The translations under genes and the position numbers were made by a program. From contig NC_040012.1 of NCBI RefSeq assembly GCF_000972845.2, positions 11,778,930 to 11,842,929 on the forward strand: a stretch of DNA of 64,000 bases. Reading direction: 5' to 3'. This document shows, one piece after another, positions 47,501 through 64,000 of the stretch (the first letter of the stretch is position 1; each line of letters begins with the position of its first letter). The stretch comes from Larimichthys crocea (Eukaryota; Chordata; Actinopteri; Sciaenidae). Below the pieces are notes generated by a model. It ran no database searches. It saw only the letters and a list, made by a program, of their open reading frames with translations, and was not told the origin of the DNA.

Positions 47501-47960
47501 TAGTGGTAAATCTATCCAGAGTCGGTGTGTTTGTGCTCACACCAGACCACCGTTTGAAATGAGCAACGTGCGGACCTGTTGCATTCATCCTGTGTGCACT
47601 GCAAAACTCATCTGATCTCAGGACAGGTAAATAAACTTTTTTTTTTCAGTCGCTCACAAACAAACTGTGACTAGCACTTAGGTGAGTTAACTCTTTTTTT
47701 TAAAAATGAAGCCATTCATCCTGACCCACATAAAGTGACTCATATCACCGCAGCCAGCTTGTGAAACACTGATTGGGATTATTTCCATCATGCCTCGCGT
47801 TTGTCCCCATGTCTGTTTACGTTCATCCGAGCTACACTCCTCTGGCTCTCAGCCACCTCTCGGTATTTATAACCAAACAGCGGCAATCATCACTCAAGGC
47901 ATCCTCGCGAAATCCTCCTCAGAGCACTAAACTTGGAGGAGAGGTGGCTGAATTTAGGAT
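44580..47960. other. Intergenic, downstream of klhl14
   Basis: No supported exon on either strand. It is AT-rich, with a poly-G run at 47,294-47,316. Confidence 0.55.
47294..47316. repeat. Poly-G tract of 23 bases
   Basis: An uninterrupted G-run preceded by a T-run. The ORF with a glycine stretch across it is an artefact. Confidence 0.9.
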
Positions 47961-47981
47961 CCAACCTGATCGGGGCTGAGG

Positions 47982-48006
47982 ATGGAGGAGAGCGCGTCGC
48001 ATCAAG
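47982..48006 (+). other. Possible 5' exon (ATG...CAAG|GTAAAA) of the 49.8-kb gene
   Basis: A short frame MEESASHQ ends at a plausible donor (48,006/48,007) in a CpG-containing stretch. Joined to the exon at 49,805 it hits a stop at once, so it could only be an upstream ORF or 5'UTR, or be unrelated. Confidence 0.2.
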
Positions 48007-49204
48007 GTAAAAGAAAAAAAACAAAACTGTCCAATCCATTAATCATTTCATTTAGTTAATTGATATTTTTTTATTGCTTCCTGTCATCATCATATCTATT
48101 CCTCCAGTGGACATCTTTATTTGTTATCCCTGCTGCTCCCCGTGCGTTGTTGTTGTGCGTCAAACACTTAACTCCACAAGAGGAAAGAGACATCCTAATT
48201 AGAAATACCTGTTAACAGGCTGGTTAATGTATTTCTAAAACGACTGCAGATTAGACTGGGGATGGAGGGAAGGAGAAGAGGGCAGAGAGAGGGGGGGTCT
48301 GCCTGTTGTCTCCAGTAGGCTGTACAGTGGTTGCACTAATTAAAAAAAGGAAGGAGATCACAGCCAGGAGCTGAAATTATTTGAATTTAAAATAGATGTT
48401 TTAACTTTAATGAATTAGACAGAGAAGGTGGACTCCTCTTGCAGCAGTAGTGTTGTCTGTAGGCACCCTGCAGAAGGATTTGATGCATGATTAATTTCAT
48501 TTGTTTGAATAAGTAACCCAGATGTCATGTGTGCTTTTTTTTTTTTTAAAGGTGTGCTTGTTGATACAAGTGCCTTGACATTTTATTTTTCCACAGCTGC
48601 GCGCTGCAAAATCCACCTGATAATTTAAGGTATCGCACGTCTTTTGAACTCATTGCATCAGGCTGTGCTAAAATCAGAAGCGACCCGTCCGCCCATCAGC
48701 AGCATAAAGCCGTCTCGGTGCAAATGTGTTGTGCTGACCTTGGAGCCTCTCCCGGCTTTCAGGCGAGCGCAGGTGCCTGTGTTTGAGGGCAGAGCTCAAC
48801 CCAGACTGTGTCCAGTTCATGTCTGAGGAGCCCTGCTGCTGATGAGTGAGTCACCGTGCCTTTGCTTCAGCTCTCCCACACTCAGTCATCTTCCTTTCAG
48901 CTCCGGCTCAGTGGAAACAGCCTTGTTTCGTCTGTCTCTGACTGGCTCGCTTCAAACTTGCTGTTTTTTCCAGCCTTGCCACTTCATCTCCCTCATATTT
49001 CTCAGTTATACACACACATACACACACACAACAACAGGATAATGGTTTAACAGGACTGTTATGTTGTGTTCAGTATTCTGGAAACATGAGATAAGGGTAA
49101 AACAAAAAGTCTAGACACACTTTCCGTGTTTTATTTCACTTACCAGTTATGGTTACTGGTACTATTCCTGCTGCTTATATAGTTATATGCACTACTAATA
49201 TCAA

Positions 49205-49683
49205 AGATCTCATTGGCTGAGGTGATCTTTGATCATGCAAACATTTATAGATATTTGGTCATTAACCAACGTAACAGGCAAATAGAAATTTGGATCTAAG
49301 GATCACCAAAGCGATTACAGTTCCTACTGAAGGGAACATGAATGTCTCAACCAAATGTCATGACAATCTGTCCAACTGTTGTCTCACTCAGAACCAAAAA
49401 TGTCAACCTCCTGGCGTCACTAGAGGAAAAGTCAGGTGATCAGCAAAGTCATTAGGATACAACATCTGTGAGCCGTGAGTAGCTGCATCAATTCTGGTGC
49501 CAATCCATCCTGTCGGTGTTGAGAAATTTCGCTGCATGTGTGACTTTGAGTCATCGAACGGGGTCCATGAATATCATTACAAATTCCAATAGTTGCTGAG
49601 ATGTTTCAGTCAGGATCAAAGTGGTGGACTGACCAACTGACCAACATTGCGGTCCCTAGAGCCGTGCTGCTATCGTGGCCTAA
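49205..49683 (-). repeat. Dispersed fish repeat (reverse orientation)
   Basis: The reverse complement matches the fragment at 8035-8225. Its right end contains AGGATCAAAGTGGTGGACTG and CCCTAGAGCCGTGCTGCTA, wording I recall as common in percomorph genomes (a LINE or SINE end). The superfamily is not assignable by eye. Confidence 0.6.
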
Positions 49684-49842
49684 AATAGACGAACAAAGAA
49701 GCGGCGTGCAAGATGTGGGATGTTTCTTGAGCTTGTTTCATAAATGTGTTTAACCGCCTTTCACTCATTTTTCTGCCTCTCTTCTGTTTTTGTTTTTTTT
49801 GTAGCATTATGGTGAAACCACCAACTACCGTCCTCTGTAGAG

Positions 49843-50261
49843 ATGCTCACCAATTCAGACCAGTCCCTCTCCCTCTCCCTCACACCCAACCTCCATTCTC
49901 CATCCAGCTCTGGTCCCAGTGGAGAGATGCACGTCCAGTCCTCCCTGTCCCTACCCGAGCCTGAGGCCTGGAGGAATCCCAGCCCTGTTGTTGCCCGTCA
50001 CGGCCTGGCACAAGGGGTTCGTTCGAGCTCCCTGCAGGTCCCTCATGCTGTCCCTGAGTATCTGGGGCTGCCCCCTCGAGCAGCCACCTTTGATGTGCCT
50101 TGTGGTCAGGAAGAGGGCTCGTCCGATCAGGGTTCAGGGTCTCTGAGCCCCCACGGGATGCTGCGGCGGCGCGGGGGACTTGTGGAGCAGAAGGACATCA
50201 TCATGGCTCACCAGGCTCACAAAATCCAGAGCACGCCGCAGGCCCGCAGGAAGGAGTGGGA
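49843..50261 (+). CDS. First coding exon of an unrecognised gene
   Basis: An acceptor (TTTTTTTTGTAG, ending 49,804) and a perfect donor (GGGA|GTAAGT, 50,261/50,262) bracket a 457-base exon. An in-frame TGA at 49,813 precedes the ATG at 49,843, so translation starts inside it. The 139 residues begin with a serine/leucine/proline-rich disordered segment (MLTNSDQSLSLSLTPNLHS). They end in a charged, helix-like block, LVEQKDIIMAHQAHKIQSTP then QARRKEWE, which looks conserved. Phase 2 out. No in-phase continuation was found in 50.3-56 kb, and the candidates there fall in repeats. I do not recognise the family. Gene neighbours such as the human CACNA1E-linked KIAA1614 were considered without evidence. 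Confidence 0.6.
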
Positions 50262-50640
50262 GTAAGTATAAAAGAGAATCAGAGGCAAATGATTCCTCTT
50301 AAATTGTATGTTTAAAGATGATAAATCTGTATGGAGGAGGATGAAAGTGGCGGCGTAGAAGAACGCACAGACTGTATGGGCAGTATAACTGCTCAACCTG
50401 TTGATCCTCTTTGGTGGGACTGTTACTGCAAACACACACTGTGAAACTACTGAATTTTAATTTAAGTACAAAACAATGTCTCAGAGCTTATAAAGATATA
50501 AAATGTGCTAATTCTCATGAAAATGTGTAAAAAATTGGTGCGAAAACATGTTGAATTTTTCATTTTTTTATAGTGACGGTGTCCTACTATAAAAAATGGG
50601 ATCTTTGATTTCAATATTTCAGTTTTCAGTTTGACTTGCG

Positions 50641-50707
50641 GGTGTAATTAATAACATTAATGATGGCTCCATGCTGTCTAGCCTTCTTTAATGTTATTAA
50701 TTACACC
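50641..50707. repeat. Perfect hairpin, 20-bp arms and 27-nt loop
   Basis: GGTGTAATTAATAACATTAA (50,641-50,660) is the exact reverse complement of 50,688-50,707. The arms are long and perfect, and the loop is the length of a pre-miRNA-like foldback. It lies at the start of a repeat-rich stretch, so a MITE core is the likelier reading. Confidence 0.85.
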
Positions 50708-50809
50708 TGTTCTTTTCCTGCTATGATGGTTCAAACCTTCTGTTGTGAAAATGACCCGTAGAGGTGTGACATACTGTAGCTTCAACAAGGTAACGAGCAG
50801 ATACAGAAG

Positions 50810-52120
50810 ACAAGCAGTGTAACGCATTACTGCTCAACGTAAAGCTGCACTCGTCAGTGTTTTTTTAAATGAACTATGGGTCAAATGTTTATGTGTAAGG
50901 AGAAAGGTGCTGCTTGTAGAACCACAGAGATTGACACAGAGTTTCAGCATCTTTCAGCTCATTGTTTTGGTTTTATGGCGTGCATCTTTACTGTTTTGAT
51001 TCCCTCTCATAACTCTCATCAATGTTTTTTTTTACAGTCAGCAAAACAGTTTAGATAACCCCCCTGTACGCTGCCTACCCAGCAACAAACAGCAGACAGC
51101 CACAGGTAGCAACTAGCTGGTCAACATAGTTGAGCATTTAGTAACTAAAGAGCTGAATATTGGTGGAGACCAAAAACAGAGCTCAAGAGTGAATATTGGA
51201 CTTTTAAGCAGCCAAAAAATGCCACTAAATTAATGCTGATGGTGCTCAGTGTCCAAAGGGGCCAGAAATAAATACATTAATGTAGGTCTGACTAAATGAA
51301 ATAACTTTTGATATAATAATTACTCCGTATGGTGTAAAAGGGTGCTTTCAAGTCATTGATTGGTTCTCCGGTCGCACATTGTTTTGTTGACTTCTTAAGC
51401 CTGTCATCAGATGTCATTGGAATTCTGACAACACCCCCAAATATTTTTCTCAGGAGCTCAAGTAAACTGGAGCTAAAGGGCGAGACAAGTTGAAGTCCTA
51501 AGACTCACATCAGTCAGGTCGACTGGGATGCCCGTGTTTCTTTGTGTCTAATGGATAAATACAACGGATTTACACAGGTCGGAATATCTGGAATATCAGA
51601 TCGCCCAACTGGTCCCTGATCATGTCTATGATTGTTTATTGCTTACATACTCGCCTCATACAGTGATGTTTGTGGCTGTTATGTTTATTGAATGTTTAGT
51701 CACAGCACAACAAGTTCAAGCATGCACACTTAAAAGTAATATTGTGTATTACCTCTGTGATTTAGATCCGCATCAAAATGAAATGCGTTCTTCTTTGGCC
51801 CATACTACACCTTGAAAATTAGGCCAGCAGTATTAAGTTTATTGTATAATCACCTGAAAATAAGAGTTGTTTTGTTTTTTTGTTACCTTAGAATGAGCAT
51901 TTTATATCTACGGTGTCTGCACGGCAATCTTTCTACAGTAGCCCAGAACAGACAAACCAAACACTGACTCTAGATTTTAAATTTTCATGTTTGCTTTGTG
52001 TGTTTCACAGCACTATAGTTTCTCCTTCGTGCCAGGACTGGGAGGGAAAGTAAGGGGGATTGCAGTCCACAACTACATTACTAGATGCCACAAAATCCTA
52101 CACACTGATCATTTTAAGAA
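50810..52120. repeat. Probable dispersed-repeat mosaic
   Basis: Segments such as GGTGGAGACCAAAAACAGAG, GAGTGAATATTGGACTT (51,160-51,210) and ACTAGATGCCACAAAATCCT (52,080-52,100) are, from memory, parts of a fish repeat found at many loci. Splice-like signals here (51,036 and 52,020) gave spurious exon candidates. Confidence 0.45.
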
Positions 52121-52825
52121 AATGATTTAAATATAACTCGTGGAGTTGTAAACAATCCAAGTCTTTTTGTTTAACTGTAGCGCGATAAACATGTTGAATG
52201 CCTTTTTATTGCTCATCTGCAAACCAGCATTTGTTTACGTCCATGTTAGTTTGCTGTCTGCTAGCCACTCTTCTTCTTCCTTTGCAACATTTCTTCACTG
52301 TTGATCAGTGGAATAATGTCAAACCATCATCGGGACACCAGAGTCACACATGTATCGCTGTGCATGTGATACTAACCCACTCTTAACAACATTGCTGTGC
52401 TGCTAGTGGTCAAAGATTCAACAATACCCAAGGTTCCAGGGTAAAAATGATTGTTATGTATAAAGTACAACAAATTATTGTTGTTTTGTTGCTTAGCTAC
52501 AAAGTGCTTATTTCAATGAGTGCTCTATAGTAGCGATACATATGCAGATGCCTTTGTTTCCAGCATTGTTTTAGTTTCACCAATGAATCACCAAATCAGT
52601 TCCCACTGCTTTTCTTTTTTTTTCTTTCTTGCATGCATGTGTCACACTGTTGGCTGCAGTTTACTGTAATCAGATACTGGACCGTGGTATTAATGGCGGA
52701 GCTGAGGGTGCTTGCTTGTGAACCTTTGAACTCTGGAGCCACATCGCTCTGATTATCCGCTTCCCACCACTTGAATGTGGAGTGGTACTCCATCAGTGTA
52801 ACCCCCAGCCCACCAACAAGCCCCC

Positions 52826-52885
52826 TCCCCCTTCCTCTTCCTCCTCATCCTCCTCATCCTCCTCCTCCTCATCCTTCCTCCATCC
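52826..52885. repeat. Pyrimidine-rich CTCCTCATC repeat
   Basis: Imperfect tandem CTCCTCATC/CTCCTC units. The poly-serine frame through it is an artefact. Confidence 0.8.
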
Positions 52886-54650
52886 TCTGATTTCTATTTA
52901 CTGTACCTCCACCACCCACTCCACATCCACTTTACTGGTGTATTGTCATTCAGTCTCTGGCTTTCAATCATTTGCCTCTCATGTACAGGCAGCTCATCAG
53001 CAGATTGTCTTTGTATTTTCTTATTTTCGGCCCGTAAGCAATTGCAAGAGCAACTACATCACATAACGTGGAGCTAACGGCAGCTGAATATTGATTTTAG
53101 AGCAGGACTGTACATGTATTGTGCTTATTTGTCCATTAGGGGATGCTAGGGAATCAAAGTAGAAGAGCAGCAGGGAAGCGGCACGTGATGTCTACAGAAC
53201 TGAGCAGCAGAGTTTGGACATTGTTGACTTTTCCTGCACGCGTAAAACATGAATGATATTTTATAAAACTATCTGAAAAGATCAAAACCAAAGTGATATT
53301 GAATTTCTGCATAATGTGACATTTGAAAAGCTTTTTTTTCTCTCTCTCTCTCAACAGAAACTTCTCCAGGTTTAAATTTGTAACATTTTCAGCTTTTTTT
53401 TTCTGTGCAAAATCACAACCGTAATGTAAATATGTTTCTAAGTAAACTGGCACGGTGTCACACCAATCTGCCGCGATATAAGCGGCAGTTATTGGTCGGA
53501 TCAAACTGACATAACTTAGTACTAGAGGATATCTGTTGCTAGGGAACAGAGAGAGAAATAAAATGCTAAAACCACTCCAGTCAATGTTGGATGAAAGCCT
53601 GTCTGCAATTATATAAATGCTCTTCAGAGTTCTGGCACAAAGTACGCCCATTAACATTTTAACTCACAGTGCATGTCACCTGCAGCATCGCTTCTTCTGT
53701 CTTCCCCTATATGATATTTTCTAAAGATGGGCGTAAAAAAAGCACCACATGCTACCGTGGCTTTCATATCACATCTGCTCATCATAAAATACATTTCCTA
53801 TCCTGTAGTAAGTCACTACTGCATCTCTAAATCAGTTAAGTTTGGTTAAAGGCCTGAGCAAATATGAGATATTTTCTTTTTCTGCCTTTTCCCGCTAACA
53901 GTTCACACAGCTATTTTTAGAAGGCTTTGAGTAGGCTGTGAGCAAGAGCAGAACAAAAGCCAAACACTCTTACAGCAGACTACATCTGGTCATCTATACA
54001 GTACAGTGTGTCATCAGTGTAGTGACGTTGTTGCGCTGGAGTCTGTCGACTCCAGGGAGATGTCCAGTGACCTTGATGCAGGGGAGGTGTGTATGTGTGT
54101 GTGTTGGGGAGAAACAGATTTCTGTAGGAAGAGGTTTGTCTATTGTGCAACATGGCTTTTGTTGGCAGAAATGAAAAGAACGGAGCAGGAATTCAAGAGA
54201 GCTATGTCGCTATGGAAACAACAGCAAAGAGAGCGCTAGAGACGCAGAGATGGAGAGAGATATGTGCTGTTTGCAGAGATGGACAAATATTTTTGTCGGG
54301 CAACATACAAGTAGATGTTTTTTTTTTGTAGTAATGAGCGTTTATGTGAGGTATTCTTTAATAGATAATAGTGGAGAGGTGCAGCCACAAACTACATATC
54401 ACATGCTTATAATCATCCTGCTATTTTTATATTCTACTCTCAATAGGTCAGTGTAGACTTTTGCTCCTCTGCTTTGCATGAAGTGACACGCCTGCCTGCT
54501 TCATGCAGATTAGGAAGAGGAGGTAACAGAGTCATGGCTGAGTTTTTTGGAGCTCAGTTAGGGACTTATTCATAGATCCTGTTAAATCGATTTTTTTTTC
54601 TCTCCCTTCTCCCCCAGATCTCGACTTGTTTGCCAAGCATAAATTTGTCA

Positions 54651-54674
54651 CTCTCTCTCTCTCTCTCTCTCTCT
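54651..54674. repeat. (CT)n microsatellite
   Basis: Twelve CT units, uninterrupted. Confidence 0.9.
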
Positions 54675-54731
54675 GGGCTTGCTCTCGTCTGAGCCCTGCC
54701 CGTCTGTACACACTGTGATACCTGCATTGTT

Positions 54732-54750
54732 CTGCTGCTGCTGCTGCTGC
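54732..54750. repeat. (CTG)6 repeat
   Basis: Six CTG units. No supported coding frame. Confidence 0.85.
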
Positions 54751-55710
54751 ACAGTCGAATCTGTCAGTCAGCGGAAACAAGAGTGATACTTTGTGTCAGG
54801 ATCTCAAGCGGACTGACGCTGGGGTTGTGGTTTTAATTGCATTCGTCTGACGTGACAAACAGAGGCTTCGACGCTTGAAACATATACCGTGTGATTGAAT
54901 AATGTCTGTGGGGGCTGAAGTGGTCATCTTCAGGAAAACAGTGGGGATGGGAGGAGAGCAGCAGATGGAGCGAGAGAGCCCAGTTGCCTAATGAGGTCTC
55001 ACTTGTGGCACTGAGTGTGAAAAAGACCCTGCTTTCTTCTCTTCTCCCTCAAAAAGGGAGCAGCCCTAAGATCTATTTCATGCTCTATTTTTACTCCTGA
55101 CTTTTACTCCAATATTAGCACAATGGCCTACTTTTTAAATGTTTTAATAGTGCAAGTCTGTCTCCATTAACGAAAATATGACAATGCTGTGTGGCTATCA
55201 AGTGATGAGAGCTTTTAAACAGGAGGGGAATGAGTCAAGCTTGTGTTCTTTAAATCACCTTTAGGTCATCTCTTTTCTCTTGCCCTGTCCTATCCACACA
55301 CTTGTTGCCTTTTTTTTCTCCCCCCCTGTGCATTGTCACTCCTACTAGTATTACATGTATTTTCACACCCTTTTTCTTTTTGCCACTGCACCCACTAACA
55401 TCTTTACATAATTGTTTTTTAAACCCACACAGCCTACTGTATATAGGCTTTCTTTTAAGAAATGTGTTTTTTTTTTTTTTGTTCATCCTCAGCAAACTCT
55501 AATTGCTATGGTAACACAATATATGCTCCCTCCTCTCTCCACCAGCTTTCATTCAGATGAATTTTTTTTTTTTTGAAAATCGCCATCATGAAATATGACT
55601 GTGGGGGGGGGGGGTTGCCGGTGATTATGCGCTCCTGGCTTGCGTGATCATTTCCCAGCAGGTGATAAGAAATTTGTAAGCGGCTCCTCTCGCACCATTT
55701 TCGACTGATT

Positions 55711-55760
<50 letters not shown>
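55711..55760. repeat. (AG)n microsatellite upstream of cacna1e
   Basis: More than 20 AG units, about 670 bases upstream of the cacna1e ATG. Polypurine tracts are common near promoters. Minus-strand frames over it read as serine/leucine repeats and are artefacts. Confidence 0.9.
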
Positions 55761-55763
<3 letters not shown>

Positions 55764-56426
55764 CCATGTGCAGCTTTTACAAAGAATCAGACGCGTTAAA
55801 CGAGCTTCCTTTTCACATGAGATCCTCATTTTTTTTTTTTTTTTTCCTTTTGGCAAGTTTACTGGGTCAAGATGCGTAAAGTTTGGGAAGACTCGCCTCG
55901 GATCTCTCCATCTAATGAGCACAGGGTAGTTTTTGATCATGCAGGTGCCGCTTTGTCAGATCAAAACGAGCTTGGATGTTGATAGAAAACTGCGAGGTAT
56001 AAACTCAGTGGATCTTTTTTTTTTCTCTCCTCTCCTTTCCTCTCCCCTCCGCTGCTGCTGCTGCTGCTGTCTGAGTTTAGAGACGCGCACACGTAAAAAG
56101 TTGTTCAGAGCTGATTGTAACGCGCTCTTAAACAGATGGGATAACAGAGATGCTGAGGGTTTGCAGCGTGTGCACCTGTCATTAAGTAAATGGATGATTC
56201 TTCTTAAAATATAAGCCAGCTGAATGATATAATCCGTTTTTTTTTCTCGTGGATATGGAGTGATAGGAATCTGCAACTTTTGTGGGGAATTCTTGGCGCT
56301 CGAAAAGCTGTCAGTGGATTGAAGGTGGATCCCCCCTTTTTTTGTGTTTTTTTTTCTTCTACTGTCTCCTTTAGCTCCACTTTCTCCTGTAGTAAAACAC
56401 TCTAAAAGCCGTCATCTCTTTGTAGA
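55760..56426 (+). other. cacna1e: cacna1e 5'UTR/promoter region
   Basis: T-rich tracts, a (CTG)6 at 56,052-56,069 and in-frame stops before the ATG fit a long 5'UTR. The transcription start cannot be placed. Confidence 0.5.

Positions 56427-64000
<7,574 letters not shown>

Larger units (their letters stand above)
52120..55700. other. Intergenic, low-complexity-rich, upstream of cacna1e
   Basis: It contains a CTCCTCATC-rich stretch (52,826-52,885), (CT)n (54,651-54,674) and (CTG)n (54,732-54,750). The 167-aa minus-strand frame at 53,154-53,657 has no splice or domain support. Confidence 0.5.

Noticed and set aside
51036..51106. Possible continuation exon for the 49.8-kb gene (acceptor TTTTTTTTACAG, donor ACAG|GTAGCA)
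   Set aside because: In phase, but lies in what looks like a dispersed repeat and encodes no convincing peptide.
52011..52050. Second possible continuation exon (TTTCACAG ... GGGAAA|GTAAGG)
   Set aside because: Part of the repeat mosaic that includes ACTAGATGCCACAAAATCCT; exon-like signals there are expected by chance.
53532..53550. X-box-like GTTGCTAGGGAAC
   Set aside because: Imperfect half-site without a promoter nearby.
53154..53657. 167-aa minus-strand ORF, one of the longest frames in the window
   Set aside because: No splice-site context, no domain, AT-rich low-complexity stretches; likely a chance frame in repeat-like DNA.
55506..55940. 144-aa minus-strand ORF with serine/leucine repeat
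   Set aside because: It is the translation of the (AG)n microsatellite and poly-T tracts.

Overview
The window is vertebrate nuclear DNA, most likely from a ray-finned (percomorph-like) fish. It has short exons separated by GT-AG introns of about 0.1-5 kb, one AT-AC intron, and many dispersed repeats of fish type (tRNA-derived SINEs, piggyBac- and hAT-like MITEs, an L1-like LINE end, simple repeats). Nothing prokaryotic or viral was seen. All gene models were assembled by eye from open frames, splice sites and phase matching.

Layout. (1) 1-2000: mostly non-coding. A minus-strand exon-like stretch ends at a consensus donor at 584/583, with two CRE-type motifs upstream of it; its gene is unidentified and would run off the left edge. 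(2) 2.1-21.6 kb, plus strand: a coiled-coil gene of 20 coding exons (about 850 aa) that I read as ccdc178. Its promoter carries a perfect RFX X-box palindrome. (3) 21.6-29.6 kb: intergenic and AT-rich, with a poly-C tract and one orphan exon-like GC-rich ORF at 25.7 kb. (4) About 29.9-44.6 kb, plus strand: klhl14, with an untranslated first exon and eight coding exons encoding a 605-aa BTB-BACK-Kelch protein, and a 1.5-kb 3'UTR containing a hAT-like MITE. (5) 44.6-56 kb: mostly non-coding and repeat-rich. One convincing but unrecognised coding exon lies at 49,843-50,261; its continuation was not found. (6) 56.4 kb to the right edge, plus strand: the first three coding exons of cacna1e (Cav2.3 R-type calcium channel alpha-1E), whose intron 1 is a textbook U12-type AT-AC intron. 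The gene continues beyond the window.

The three recognised genes do not form a pathway. ccdc178 and klhl14 are, as I recall, neighbours in other vertebrates (human 18q12), which supports the ccdc178 call. cacna1e next to them would be a fish-specific arrangement, since human CACNA1E is on 1q. I found no convincing new multi-gene system. The best leads are the unrecognised 49.8-kb exon, the minus-strand first exon at 0.6 kb, the orphan ORF at 25.7 kb, the X-box at the ccdc178 promoter and several small inverted-repeat elements.
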